Counted from the stretch's first letter, positions 46,426 through 56,901 are shown. The stretch is DNA of 64,000 nucleotides from Pseudomonas sp. sp1636 (GCF_030376615.1 NZ_JARRAB010000002.1:248001-312000), one strand, 5' to 3'. The notes: generated by a model from the sequence alone, not told the origin. Numbers and translations: made by a program.

Positions 46426-46445
46426 GTTTTTTATTCTCCGAAGGG

Positions 46446-48062
46446 TTACAGGCGGGCAACGCCAAAGGTGTTGGGTTTCAGAGGCCGCACGGCGGCCTCG
46501 GCGCAAATGTCCAGCAGGTAGCCGAGCAGCTTGCGCGTATCGCGCGGGTCGATCAGGCCGTCGTCCCACAGGCTGGCGGTGCCGTAGAGCGCGTTGGACT
46601 GGCTGTCGAGCTTCTGCGCGGTGGCCAGCTCCAGCATGTCGAGCATCTGCGGGTCGGCCTGCTTGCCTTGCTTGGCGTGCTTGTCTTCGGTGACGATGCG
46701 CAGCACCTTGCCGGCCTGGGCGCCGCCCATGACCGCGGTTTTGCTGTTGGGCCAGGCGAAGATGAAGCGCGGGTCGAGGCCGCGGCCGCACATGGCGTAG
46801 TTGCCGGCGCCGTAGGAGCCGCCGACGACGACGGTCAGCTTGGGCACCGTGGCGTTGGCCACCGCCTGGATCATCTTCGAACCGTGCTTGATCACCCCCT
46901 GCTGCTCCGCTTCGGTGCCGACCATGAAGCCGGTGGTGTTGTGGAAGAACAGGAGCGGCGTGTTGCTCTGCTCGCACAGCTGGATAAATTGCGCGGCCTT
47001 GGCCGCGCCCTGCGGGGTGATCGGGCCGTTGTTGCCGATAAAACCGCAGGGCTGGCCTTCGATCTGCAAGTGGCCGCAGACCGTCTGGTTGTCGAACTCG
47101 TGCTTGAAGTCGAGAAACGCCGAGCCGTCGGCGATGCGGGCGATGATCTCGCGCACGTCGTAGGGCTTCTTGGCGTCGGCCGGCACCAGACCGAGCAGTT
47201 CCTCGACCGGGTACAGCGGCTCGCGCCAGCTCTTCTGCGGCCGCGTCGGCAACTGCGCGTTCCACGGCAGCAGGGCGAGGATCTCGCGGGCGATGCGTAC
47301 GCCGTCGGCGTCGTTCTCGGCCAGGTATTCGGCGGTGCCGGCGACCTGGGCGTGCATCTCGGCGCCGCCCAGCTGTTCGTCGCTGGCGATCTCGCCGGTG
47401 GCGGCCTTGAGTAGCGGCGGGCCGGCGAGGAACAGCTTGGCCTTGCCGCGCACCACCACCACGTAATCCGACAGGCCCGGCTGGTAAGCCCCGCCGGCGG
47501 TGCTGGAGCCGTGCACCACGGTGATCTGCGGCAGGCCCATGGCCGACATGCGCGCCTGGTTGGCAAAGCCGCGCGCACCTTCGACGAAGATGTCGGCGGC
47601 GTAATTGAGGTTGGCGCCGCCGCTTTCGGTCAGGGCCACCAGCGGCAGTTTGTTCTCCACGGCGATCTGCTGCAGACGCAGGGTCTTCTTCAGCCCGGTG
47701 GGGGAGATGGTGCCGCCCTTGATCGCACTGTTGCTGGCGCTGACCAGGCAGCGCACCCCGGCGATATAGCCGATACCGGCGATGATGCCGCCGCCGGCTT
47801 GGCTGCCGTCCTTGTCGTCGTGCAGCTTGTGGCCGGCCAGCGAGCAGAGTTCGAGGAAGGGCGCGCCGGGGTCGAGCAGCAGGTTGAGACGCTCACGCGG
47901 CAACAGTTGGCCGCGCTTGTCGAACTTGGCTTTGGCCTCGGCCGCCTTGTTCAGGCAGTTCTGTTCGATCTGGCGAAAACTGGCCACGGCGGCGAGCATG
48001 GCTTCGCGGTTGTTGGCGAAGTCTTCGCCGTGCACATCGATATCCGACTGAATGACCGGCAT
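46446..48062 (-). CDS. atuC: Geranyl-CoA carboxylase beta subunit (carboxyltransferase)
   Basis: A 538-residue acyl-CoA carboxyltransferase. The N-terminal half has RGQLLPRERLNLLLDPG and ESGGANLNYAADIFVEG; the C-terminal half has GNNGPITPQGAAKAAQFIQL and VVGGSYGAGNYAMCGRG. It transfers CO2 from biotin on AtuF to geranyl-CoA. Adjacent AtuF and AtuD support geranyl- rather than methylcrotonyl-CoA specificity. The start codon lies 4 nt after the atuB stop, at the conserved MPVIQSDID. Confidence 0.93.
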   Translation of the reverse strand: MPVIQSDIDVHGEDFANNREAMLAAVASFRQIEQNCLNKAAEAKAKFDKRGQLLPRERLNLLLDPGAPFLELCSLAGHKLHDDKDGSQAGGGIIAGIGYIAGVRCLVSASNSAIKGGTISPTGLKKTLRLQQIAVENKLPLVALTESGGANLNYAADIFVEGARGFANQARMSAMGLPQITVVHGSSTAGGAYQPGLSDYVVVVRGKAKLFLAGPPLLKAATGEIASDEQLGGAEMHAQVAGTAEYLAENDADGVRIAREILALLPWNAQLPTRPQKSWREPLYPVEELLGLVPADAKKPYDVREIIARIADGSAFLDFKHEFDNQTVCGHLQIEGQPCGFIGNNGPITPQGAAKAAQFIQLCEQSNTPLLFFHNTTGFMVGTEAEQQGVIKHGSKMIQAVANATVPKLTVVVGGSYGAGNYAMCGRGLDPRFIFAWPNSKTAVMGGAQAGKVLRIVTEDKHAKQGKQADPQMLDMLELATAQKLDSQSNALYGTASLWDDGLIDPRDTRKLLGYLLDICAEAAVRPLKPNTFGVARL

Positions 48063-48066
48063 GGGG

Positions 48067-48942
48067 TTATTCCTGATCCTTAAGCACATCGGGCAGATAG
48101 GCCCGGTGGAAGCCGTTGTACGCCTGGCTCTGCCCAGGCTTGGCCTTGAGCAGCGGAAAGGCGCGGCTGCCCTGGCTGGCGCCACCGTCGATGCGCACCG
48201 TGTTGCCGCTGATAAAGGCCGCACCCGGCGACAGCAGGAAGACGATGGCGGCCGAGACTTCCGATTCGCTGCCGATGCGTTTCAATGGCACATGCTCGCG
48301 CAGGGTCGGAATCACCGCCTTGAATGCGCCTTCGTAGGTGTCCATGCCGCTGGAGGCGATCCAACCCGGTGCCACGGCATTGACCCGCACCCCGGCGTGG
48401 CCCCACTCGACGGCGGCGGTCTTGCTGAAGTTCTCCATGCCCGCGCGCGCCGCGCCGGAATGGCCCATGCCGGGCATGCCGCCCCACATGTCGGCGAGCA
48501 TATTGACGATGCTGCCGCCGGTCTGGCTCATGCTCTGGTTGAACACTTCGCGGGCGACCAGGAAACCGCCGACCAGGTTGGTGCGCACCACGGTCTCGAA
48601 GCCTTTCTGGTTGATCGAGGCGAGCGGGGCGGGGTACTGGCCGCCGGCGTTATTGACCAGGTGCTGGATCGGCCCGTGTTCGGCGACAACCTGCGCGACC
48701 ATGGCCTTGACGGCCTCTTCGTCGCGAATGTCGCAGACCTGGAAACTGGCTTGGCCGCCATCCTCGAGAATCTCGCTGCAGGTCTTCTCCAGCTTTTCCA
48801 GCTTGCGCCCGACCAGCACCACATGAGCGCCCAGGGCCGCCAACTCATGGGCGGTGCAACGACCGATGCCACTGCCGCCGCCGGTGATCAGGATGGTCTG
48901 GCCGCTGAACAGGTCGGGTTTGTACACGGAGTTGTAGGTCAT
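48067..48942 (-). CDS. atuB: AtuB short-chain dehydrogenase with non-standard active site
   Basis: A 291-residue SDR with the nucleotide motif ITGGGSGIGR and NNAGG, but no YxxxK. The region that should hold it reads MGHSGAARAGMENFSK. This resembles dienoyl-CoA-reductase-type SDRs, which use other residues. In the Atu pathway its step is not defined; it could reduce an unsaturated acyl-CoA intermediate. It is translationally close to atuC (4-nt gap) and follows atuA after 74 bp holding a decayed GTTCCCAC-type repeat. Confidence 0.88.
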   Translation of the reverse strand: MTYNSVYKPDLFSGQTILITGGGSGIGRCTAHELAALGAHVVLVGRKLEKLEKTCSEILEDGGQASFQVCDIRDEEAVKAMVAQVVAEHGPIQHLVNNAGGQYPAPLASINQKGFETVVRTNLVGGFLVAREVFNQSMSQTGGSIVNMLADMWGGMPGMGHSGAARAGMENFSKTAAVEWGHAGVRVNAVAPGWIASSGMDTYEGAFKAVIPTLREHVPLKRIGSESEVSAAIVFLLSPGAAFISGNTVRIDGGASQGSRAFPLLKAKPGQSQAYNGFHRAYLPDVLKDQE

Positions 48943-49016
48943 TGCTCATCCTCTTGCCGATGGTTCCCATGCTCTGCGCGGGAACCGCTCTTGTTCTGTG
49001 TCATCGGTGTTTCGAA

Positions 49017-50804
49017 TTAGAGTGAATCGGCCAGCGCCTTGGGCACCGGCACCGGGAATTCCAGCAACTGCTGGGCGAAGGCCTTGCCTTGCGGGTCGAT
49101 GCGCAGGCTGGCGACGCCGCCGCCGCCCAGGGCGTTTTCCAGCAAGAAATTCAGGCTGTGGCTGCCCGGCAAATACCAGCGGCTGACCTTGCCGTTCTGC
49201 GGGTCGAGCAGGTGCTGCAGCCATTCGGCCACGGCGCCCTCGCTCAGCGCCGCGGCGATCCAGGCCAAGTACTCGGGCTTTCTGGCCATCACGCCGATAT
49301 TGCTGTGGTTGCCCTTGTCGCCGGAGCGCGCCACCGCCAGCTTGATCAGAGCCACGCTGGCGTCGGCCTGGCCGGTTGGCAGCGGAGCGGCGGTATCCGC
49401 GGCGATCTGCGCACCATCCAGTGCAGCGATCTGCGGCAGCGCCACCGGCGTGCGTTCGCCGTCCAGCTCCACTTCCAGCTGGCAGTTATCCTTGTCGGCC
49501 AGGAAGGAGAACAGGCGGATCACCGGGTACACCGTCGGGCGACCGCCGACGATGCCGGTCAGGCCTGGCGCCATGCCGGTGGCGGCCTGGGCGATCTCGC
49601 GGGAGAACAGCACCAGGGCTTCCTTCTTGGCATGCCGCACGGCGATCTTGATCACGATTTCGCGGGTGTCTTGGCGCCGGCCGTGGGCACCGTAGGTGGC
49701 CTCGGCACCCAGCAGCTCGATGCTGACTTCCTGGTAGGGCTCCCAGCCGCGTTCGGCGAACAGCTCTGCGGTCTTGTTGATGATCGCCTGGCTGACCCGC
49801 TCGGCCTTTTTCACCGCATCGATGCCGGCCATCAGGCAACTGGCGGTGCAGCGGAAGCCGTCCGGGTGGGTGGCGCTGACCTTGTATTGGGTGGTCGGCG
49901 GCAGGCCGTGGGCGCCTTTGAGTTCGACGCGGTTAGCGCCGACCTGGGCCAGTTGCACCTGGGTGAAATCGCAGACCACATCGGGCAGGTAATAGGCGCG
50001 CGGGTCGCCGATCTCGTAGAGCAACTGCTCGCCCACGGTAAAGGGTGTGACCAGGCCGCCGGAACCCTCCGGCTTGGTGACCACGAAGCTGCCATCGGCG
50101 ACGACTTCCACCAGCGGAAAGCCGATATGTTCGTAATCCGGCACGCTCTGCCAGTCGGTGAAATTACCGCCGCTGCACTGCGCACCGCATTCGATGATAT
50201 GCCCGGCCAAAGCGGCTTGCGCTAGCTTGTCGTAGTCGCACCAAGCCCAGCCGAACTCATGCACCAGGGCGGCGCTGACCACGGCGCTGTCGACCACGCG
50301 GCCGGTGATGACGATATCGGCACCCAATTTCAGGGCTTCGACTATGCCCGGCGCGCCCAGGTAGGCGTTGACCGAAACGCAGAAGGGCGGCAGGGCTGCG
50401 CCGCTGAACATTTCCAGGGTGCCCGCCTTGGCCAGCTCAGCGAGTTTGGGCTGCAGGTTGTCGCCGTGCAGCACGGCAATCTTCAGGTTCACGCCGGCCT
50501 GTGCGCAGGCAGCACTCAGGGCCGCGGCGCAGGCGCTGGGGTTGACCCCGCCGGCGTTGCTGATCACGCGGATGTTCTTCGCGGCGATGTCCTGCAGCAG
50601 CGGCGCCAGGGTTTCGACGAAGTCGGTGGCGTAGCCGGCGTCCGGCTGCTTCATGCGCGCGCCGGCCATGATCGACATGGTCACTTCGGCCAGGTAGTCG
50701 AACACCAGGTAATCCAGTTCGCTGTCGTGCACCAGTTGGGCGGCGGCGGTGCTGGTATCGCCCCAGAAGGCCGAGGCGCAGCCGATGCGTACGGTTTTAG
50801 TCAT
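49017..50804 (-). CDS. atuA: Acyclic terpene utilisation protein AtuA (DUF1446)
   Basis: A 595-residue cytoplasmic protein of the DUF1446/AtuA family: [55 protein letters not shown] and, near the C-terminus, [14 protein letters not shown]. The family is required for growth on acyclic terpenes and is often linked to acyl-CoA carboxylases; its chemistry is unknown. It is the first gene of the atu operon and faces the double-operator region shared with atuR. Confidence 0.92.
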   Translation of the reverse strand: MTKTVRIGCASAFWGDTSTAAAQLVHDSELDYLVFDYLAEVTMSIMAGARMKQPDAGYATDFVETLAPLLQDIAAKNIRVISNAGGVNPSACAAALSAACAQAGVNLKIAVLHGDNLQPKLAELAKAGTLEMFSGAALPPFCVSVNAYLGAPGIVEALKLGADIVITGRVVDSAVVSAALVHEFGWAWCDYDKLAQAALAGHIIECGAQCSGGNFTDWQSVPDYEHIGFPLVEVVADGSFVVTKPEGSGGLVTPFTVGEQLLYEIGDPRAYYLPDVVCDFTQVQLAQVGANRVELKGAHGLPPTTQYKVSATHPDGFRCTASCLMAGIDAVKKAERVSQAIINKTAELFAERGWEPYQEVSIELLGAEATYGAHGRRQDTREIVIKIAVRHAKKEALVLFSREIAQAATGMAPGLTGIVGGRPTVYPVIRLFSFLADKDNCQLEVELDGERTPVALPQIAALDGAQIAADTAAPLPTGQADASVALIKLAVARSGDKGNHSNIGVMARKPEYLAWIAAALSEGAVAEWLQHLLDPQNGKVSRWYLPGSHSLNFLLENALGGGGVASLRIDPQGKAFAQQLLEFPVPVPKALADSL

Positions 50805-50847
50805 TGGAGTGGATCCGCCACACAGGAATAGAGTGGTTCAAAGGCTA

Positions 50848-50863
50848 CCAAGCAAGCGCTTGG
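50848..50863. promoter_or_regulatory. AtuR operator site 1
   Basis: CCAAGCAAGCGCTTGG, with the 10-bp perfect palindrome CAAGCGCTTG at its centre. It is the exact reverse complement of the second 16-bp site 41 bp away. AtuR of P. aeruginosa is reported to bind two inverted repeats about 40 bp apart in this region, from memory. Confidence 0.85.
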
Positions 50864-50904
50864 TTGAAAAGCCCCTTGAATGATCTTTCTATGGCAAAGT
50901 GCAG

Positions 50905-50920
50905 CCAAGCGCTTGCTTGG
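50905..50920. promoter_or_regulatory. AtuR operator site 2
   Basis: CCAAGCGCTTGCTTGG, the exact inverse of site 1. The 41-bp spacer gives a centre-to-centre distance of 57 bp, about five and a half helical turns. Binding to both would cover the divergent atuA and atuR promoters. Confidence 0.85.
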
Positions 50921-51045
50921 GTGGCTTGTGCAGCATAAATTTCACCAATAACGACAAGCACTTGGGCAGGCCTGTGCGCTTGCGCGAGCAAGTGTGCGGT
51001 TTTCTAGGGCTGTGCAAGCGATGAGAAATTTGGAGAGCAGGTAGC

Positions 51046-51669
51046 GTGGATGATCAACAAGCCCAGGCGGTAATGTGCGAACTGGTGGCCAGCGGTCAGA
51101 TCACCGACCCGGAAAGCGCGCGCGGCAAGCTGCTGCAAACGGCGGCACACCTGTTTCGCAGTAAAGGCTACGAGCGCACCACCGTGCGCGACCTGGCCAG
51201 TGCGGTGGGCATTCAATCGGGCAGCATCTTTCACCACTTCAAGAGCAAGGATGAGATCCTGCGTTCGGTGATGGAGGAAACCATCCGCTATAACACCGCC
51301 TTGATGCAGGCTTCGCTGGCCGAAGCGAGCACCTTGCGTGAGCGCGTGCTGGCGCTGATCCGTTGCGAGTTGCAATCGATCATGGGTGGCACGGGAGAGG
51401 CCATGGCGGTTCTGGTGTACGAGTGGCGCTCGCTGTCGGAGCCCAGCCAGCAATTTATCCTGGTGCTACGCGATACTTATGAGCAGCTCTGGCTGGACGT
51501 CTTGGCTGAGGCCAGGGCGGCGGGATACTTCAAGGCCGATCCATTCATCCTGCGGCGCTTCCTCACGGGAGCCTTGAGTTGGACCAATACCTGGTTTCGC
51601 CCAGAAGGGCCGATGAGCCTGGATCAGCTGGCCGAAGAGGCACTTTCGCTGGTACTCAAAGACGTTTGA
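51046..51669 (+). CDS. atuR: TetR-family repressor AtuR
   Basis: A 207-residue TetR-type regulator with an N-terminal HTH at about residues 28-72 (GKLLQTAAHLFRSKGYERTT, VGIQSGSIFHHFKSKDEI) and a helical ligand domain. It diverges from atuA, with two palindromic sites between. In P. aeruginosa AtuR represses the cluster until an acyclic terpene acyl-CoA releases it. The GTG start at 51046 has GGAGAG nine bases upstream. Confidence 0.9.
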   Translation: MDDQQAQAVMCELVASGQITDPESARGKLLQTAAHLFRSKGYERTTVRDLASAVGIQSGSIFHHFKSKDEILRSVMEETIRYNTALMQASLAEASTLRERVLALIRCELQSIMGGTGEAMAVLVYEWRSLSEPSQQFILVLRDTYEQLWLDVLAEARAAGYFKADPFILRRFLTGALSWTNTWFRPEGPMSLDQLAEEALSLVLKDV

Positions 51670-51787
51670 GCGTTCAATACCCACTGATGGCCTTTTGGTA
51701 CTAATGTCGCGGTGATGGATTATCCGCCCAACTCACACAAGGAGCCGCTCGCGGTCTGGTGTCGTCTACGAGGTGTGCGGTTTGCGC

Positions 51788-52567
51788 ATGGTGTTCAGGG
51801 GGTTGCTGCTTGCGTGGGCTCTGTCGATCGCTCTGTCGGCGATGGCAGCCGAGCCGGTGCGGGTCGGGGCCTACCATTTCCCACCTTACGTGACTAAACC
51901 GGAAAGCGCCGCGCCCGCGGGCGTGCTGCCGGAGTTGCTGGCGGCCTTGAATAATTTGCAGAGCGACTACCAGTTCAGTCTGGTGCCGACCTCGGTGACT
52001 CGCCGTTACCGCGACCTCGAGAGCGGTCGTTTCGATCTGATCCTGTTCGAATCGCCGGAGTGGGGTTGGCAGGACACGCCACACAGTGCTCTGGATCTGC
52101 ATATCTCCGATGCGGAAGTCTATGTCGCGCTTGCCGAGCCGGGGCGCGACCAGGGCTATTTCGATCGGCTCAAGGGCAAGCGCCTGGCGCTGTATAACGG
52201 CTATCACTACGGCTTTGCCGGTTTCAATGCGAACCAGCAGTTCCTCCGCGAGAACTTTTCCGCCGTGCTGACCTACTCGCATGACAGCAACCTGCTGATG
52301 CTCATACGTCGTCGGGCGGACATTGCCGTGATTACCCGCTCTTATCTGCAGGACTACCAGCGCCGTTACCCCGAGCGGAGTGCGGCCTTGCTGGTATCGC
52401 AGCGGGTCGATCAGTTTTACCGGCACCATGCGCTGTTCCGTGAGCAGTCCTTGCTGACGCCAGAGGCCTTCGCCGCGTTGCTGCAGGCGCTGAACCGTCA
52501 TGGCCAGTTGGACGCCTTGCTCCATCGTTATCACCTGGCGGTGCCGGAACATCTGATGCAAGACTGA
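51788..52567 (+). CDS. Orphan solute-binding protein, family 3 (paralogue A)
   Basis: A 259-residue protein with a signal peptide ending near ALSAMA and a family 3 solute-binding fold. The motif GAYHFPPYVTKPES is the N-terminal ligand strand, and KGKRLALYNGYHYGFAGFNAN and YSHDSNLLMLIRRRADIAVI follow (quoted in part). It is a close paralogue of the next gene, sharing NGYHYGFAGFNA, HDSNLLM and LLVSQRVDQ. No ABC transporter genes are near. ATG 51788 is preferred (GAGG upstream); GTG 51773 is possible. Confidence 0.8.
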   Translation: MVFRGLLLAWALSIALSAMAAEPVRVGAYHFPPYVTKPESAAPAGVLPELLAALNNLQSDYQFSLVPTSVTRRYRDLESGRFDLILFESPEWGWQDTPHSALDLHISDAEVYVALAEPGRDQGYFDRLKGKRLALYNGYHYGFAGFNANQQFLRENFSAVLTYSHDSNLLMLIRRRADIAVITRSYLQDYQRRYPERSAALLVSQRVDQFYRHHALFREQSLLTPEAFAALLQALNRHGQLDALLHRYHLAVPEHLMQD

Positions 52568-52597
52568 AATCGCGCTATTCGCTCGGCTTTTCCTGAA

Positions 52598-52745
52598 CTA
52601 GCAGGCCGTTGAAAAATGTAGGCGAGGCAGCCGAGGCTAGGCAAAAACAGGCGAAAAAGCGCAGTTTACGTGTTGTAAATGAGCATTTTGAGCCTGTTTT
52701 TAACGACGCATCGGCAACGCAGGTAGTTTTTCAACGGCCTGCTAG
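52598..52745. mobile_element. MITE-like palindromic element, family A, copy 2 (148 bp, inverted)
   Basis: The same 19-bp terminal repeat CTAGCAGGCCGTTGAAAAA, and its complement at the other end, bounds another 148-bp element. Its reverse complement aligns through the interior with the copy at 12306-12453 (for example CTCAAAATGCTCAT and ACTGCGCTTTTTCG in both). It sits 30 bp after paralogue A and 36 bp before paralogue B. Confidence 0.85.
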
Positions 52746-52781
52746 GCTGTTCTCCAAGTGCAAACATGGCTTGCGGGGGAT

Positions 52782-53600
52782 ATGGCGTTGTTGCGCAAAG
52801 TGCTCAGGGGTTGTGCATTGTTCGTGGCGCTGCTGGCTGCGGGGCCGCTTGCCGCCCAGCAAGTGGTGCATGTGGGCGGCGCGTTTTTCCCGCCTTATGT
52901 CGCTAAGGCGCAGGAGTCGCAGCATGCCGGTTTGCTGCCGCAACTGCTCGATGCGCTTAACCGGGCACAGAGCGATTTCCACTTCATCGTGCGGCCTACC
53001 TCGATTTCCCGGCGTTTCCGGGATTTCGAGCAGGGGCGGATTGACCTGTCGATGTTCGAAAATCCGGCCTGGGGTTGGCAGGGCATTGCCCACGACGTCG
53101 TCGACATGGGGCTGGAGGACGCCGAAGTGTTCGTCGCCCGGGTCGAGCCGGGGCGTGGGCAAGGTTATTTCAAGCGGCTCAGGGGCAAGCGTCTGGCGCT
53201 GCTCAACGGCTACCACTATGGTTTCGCCGGCTTCAATGCCGAGGCGCAATTTCTCGCCAAAAACTTCAATGCGATCCTGAACCATTCCCACGACAGCAAC
53301 CTGCTCATGGTGCTGCGTGGGCGAGCGGACATCGCCCTGGCCACGCGTTCCTATATTGGCGATTTTCTCCGGCGGAATCGGCAATATGCCGGGCAGCTGC
53401 TGGTTTCCCAGCGGGTCGATCAGCACTATCGCCATCAGGTGCTACTGCGTCCCGCGGCCCCCATCAGTCCGGCGCAGCTTGACAGACTATTCGAGCAGTT
53501 ACGCCGCGAGGGTCAGTTATCCGCGATTTTCGCGCCTTACCAGATCGTGGTCAGGCCAGGCATGGCGGATAGCTCAGTAACCGCAGGTGTAACAGATTGA
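52782..53600 (+). CDS. Orphan solute-binding protein, family 3 (paralogue B)
   Basis: A 272-residue protein with a signal peptide (LLAAGPLAAQQ) and the same fold and block motifs as paralogue A: GAFFPPYVAKAQES, FENPAWGWQG, NGYHYGFAGFNAE, HSHDSNLLMVL and LLVSQRVDQHYRHQ. The two genes look like a tandem duplication that has diverged. Start ATG 52782 is preferred, following GCGGGGGAT; GTG 52758 is also in frame. No transporter partner is visible, so a sensory or scavenging role is open. Confidence 0.8.
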   Translation: MALLRKVLRGCALFVALLAAGPLAAQQVVHVGGAFFPPYVAKAQESQHAGLLPQLLDALNRAQSDFHFIVRPTSISRRFRDFEQGRIDLSMFENPAWGWQGIAHDVVDMGLEDAEVFVARVEPGRGQGYFKRLRGKRLALLNGYHYGFAGFNAEAQFLAKNFNAILNHSHDSNLLMVLRGRADIALATRSYIGDFLRRNRQYAGQLLVSQRVDQHYRHQVLLRPAAPISPAQLDRLFEQLRREGQLSAIFAPYQIVVRPGMADSSVTAGVTD

Positions 53601-53657
53601 CCGCCAGCGGCACGGCCAGACTGCGCCGGCCGCCGTTTAGCGCCGAAGCGCGCAAGG

Positions 53658-55049
53658 TTACTGGAAATAGCGCTCGAGCAAGTGCGGGTCGTCGAAGTGG
53701 GCGCGGCCGATAAAGGCCGTGGCGTGGCGCCCCCACTGGCGCATGGCGCCCGGCGAAACGACGCCGGAAGGCCACAGCAGCCAGCGTTCCAGGCGCTCAC
53801 TGCCGGGCACCAGGCCGTCTTTGCCGTACAGGCTGCGCTGGCCGTGCGAGTGGGGCAATTGGCGCAACTGATCGAGCGGGCCGCGTTGGTAGAGCAGGGT
53901 CGGGTAGCGCGAGCGGCGGGCATCGACCCACTGCAGGCGATGCTCGCCAGCGCTCAACCACAGGGTCGGCGCGCTATCGCCAGTGACGCTCAGGCGTTGG
54001 CTCAGGCGTGCCTCTTCACCGACGTTCTGGCGCAAGTGCAGGGGCGAGTCCGCCGGCAGGTAAAAACTGTGCCAGCAGCCACAGGGGTGGATGCTGTCGT
54101 AGAGCAGGGCCTTGCCCTGCCGGTCGAGGGTGACGCGCCAGAGCAAGCCGTCCAGCTCGCCACCGTATAGATCGAGGACGTTGGGCTTGGGGCGTTGGCT
54201 GAACCAGAACTGGTAGATCAATTGCAGGTGCCAGCGGCCATTCAACTGGCTCCAGCTGCTGTGCTGATAAAGCCGCGCCTGCAGCGGATTGAAATCCCGG
54301 CCGCCATCCGGGCGGTAATACGGGCTGCCGATGCGGTCGCTGCGGCCGGCTTGGGCGATCTTCAGCCGGGGCGCGTGGCGGGCGAACAGCGCGTCGAGTT
54401 GTTGGGGCTGCGCCTGCGGCAGGCCCAGGCTATCTTCATGCAGCATCAGCGGCGGTGGCTGTGTTGCGAGCGGAATCGGCTGGTAGCCCAACCAGTGCGC
54501 GTCGTCCTCGGGGGCAGCAGCCAGGGCGGCGGCCTGCTGCCAGGCGGCAATGCCTTGGCGCAAGATCGGCTTGAACAGCGGATAGAGACCCAGGGTGCGC
54601 GCCCAGTCACGATAGTCGTCGGGCACCTGCGCGGCCTCGACGGCGCGGGCGAAAGCCTCGGGGTCGGCGCTCAGGCGGTCGACCTGGCGGGTGCGGCACG
54701 CGCTCAGATCCGCCTGGCGCGGCGCACCGGCCCAGGCGAGGCGCGCGGTGGATGGCAATTGGGCGATTTCGATTCGGCTGGCTTCGGCGTCGCGCTCGGC
54801 CAGGTACAGCAGCCACTGGCGACGTTGTTCCGGGCTGTCTGCGCTTGCGCCAAGGGCGGCGAGCACTCGATCGCTGCGCAGGCCGCTAAAGCCGGGCAGG
54901 CGATGGTACTGCGCATCCCGATAGGCCTGGGTGGCCACCGGCAATTGCTTGAATAGCGCCGCACACGGGTCAGCCGGTGCGGCTTGCCAATACGCGCACC
55001 CGGCCAATAGCCCGGCCAGCAGGCTAACGCAGGCGAGCGTCCTTGGCAT
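53658..55049 (-). CDS. Large hypothetical lipoprotein
   Basis: A 463-residue predicted lipoprotein (lipobox LAGC, the Cys in AGCAYWQ) with a soluble domain that I cannot assign. The C-terminal half has recognisable blocks such as SPYYRPDGGRDFNPLQARLY, LIYQFWFSQRPKPNVLDLYGG and SIHPCGCWHSFYLPAD. The mix of Trp/Tyr-rich beta-like segments and a CGC motif could indicate an enzyme or binding domain, but none is recognised. The start overlaps the end of a DUF2897 gene, so they are co-translated. It converges with paralogue B. Confidence 0.8.
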   Translation of the reverse strand: MPRTLACVSLLAGLLAGCAYWQAAPADPCAALFKQLPVATQAYRDAQYHRLPGFSGLRSDRVLAALGASADSPEQRRQWLLYLAERDAEASRIEIAQLPSTARLAWAGAPRQADLSACRTRQVDRLSADPEAFARAVEAAQVPDDYRDWARTLGLYPLFKPILRQGIAAWQQAAALAAAPEDDAHWLGYQPIPLATQPPPLMLHEDSLGLPQAQPQQLDALFARHAPRLKIAQAGRSDRIGSPYYRPDGGRDFNPLQARLYQHSSWSQLNGRWHLQLIYQFWFSQRPKPNVLDLYGGELDGLLWRVTLDRQGKALLYDSIHPCGCWHSFYLPADSPLHLRQNVGEEARLSQRLSVTGDSAPTLWLSAGEHRLQWVDARRSRYPTLLYQRGPLDQLRQLPHSHGQRSLYGKDGLVPGSERLERWLLWPSGVVSPGAMRQWGRHATAFIGRAHFDDPHLLERYFQ

Positions 55050-55200
55050 CCTGGGCTTCCAACTCGATTTCACGTTCACGGATTTTCCGCAGTTGCTCGT
55101 CGGTTAGCGGCAGGGGTTTGGCGGTACGCAGCAGCACCATCAGGCCGCCCACGATAGAGCCTAGAACGAGAATTATCAGTAGCCAGATATGCCAGGTCAT
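55024..55200 (-). CDS. DUF2897 small membrane protein
   Basis: A 58-residue protein with one N-terminal transmembrane helix (TWHIWLLIILVLGSIVGGLM) and a short charged tail (LRTAKPLPLTDEQLRKIRER). This is the pattern of the DUF2897 family found throughout Pseudomonas. GAGGAG lies 8 nt upstream of the ATG at 55200. Its 3' end overlaps the start of the lipoprotein gene by 26 nt. Function unknown. Confidence 0.82.
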   Translation of the reverse strand: MTWHIWLLIILVLGSIVGGLMVLLRTAKPLPLTDEQLRKIREREIELEAQDAKDARLR

Positions 55201-55506
55201 GGACGGCTCCTCGGGCGGTGCAGTGGAGCCCTCACCTTAGCGCGCCTGGCCGGGCTTGTCAGGCGGCTAATGGTGGCGAAGGCCTGCGTCGCGCGACGAT
55301 CAGTCGGGTGGTTTGAACCGCCGTTCAAGAGGCTATTTGGGCTGCCGAGGCAGCGTCAAAAATGGCGTTCATAAAAGCGCAGCGTTGAGCGCCCGAATGT
55401 TTACCTAGAACACTTGAACTGCGCTTTTGATTCGCTAGAGGTTCGCCCTGCGACCCGCTTCTGGCAGCGACTCTGGCCGTTGCTCGCTGATTGTTCACCT
55501 ACGCTG
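55201..55506. other. Intergenic region before DUF2897 (306 bp)
   Basis: No gene is supported. It contains an inverted repeat AAAAGCGCAG (55373-55382) and CTGCGCTTTT (55419-55428), about 36 bp apart. This might terminate or attenuate read-through from the DAHP synthase gene, or be the remnant of a repeat element. Promoter elements for the DUF2897-lipoprotein pair must also lie here but are not obvious. Confidence 0.5.

Positions 55507-56901
<1,395 letters not shown>

Noticed and set aside
45268..47265. A 665-codon minus-strand frame that looks like a fusion upstream of AtuD
   Set aside because: The part before 46425 is another frame of atuC. AtuD has its own ATG with a ribosome site, and AtuC is intact in its own frame, so this is not a fused protein.
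49089..50225. A + strand frame opposite atuA
   Set aside because: AtuA is complete and conserved on the other strand; the frame is a composition shadow.
55373..55428. Inverted repeat AAAAGCGCAG/CTGCGCTTTT as a third family A element
   Set aside because: It lacks the CTAGCAGGCCGTTGAAAAA ends, and the interior does not align convincingly with the two clear copies. It may be an unrelated hairpin or too decayed to call.
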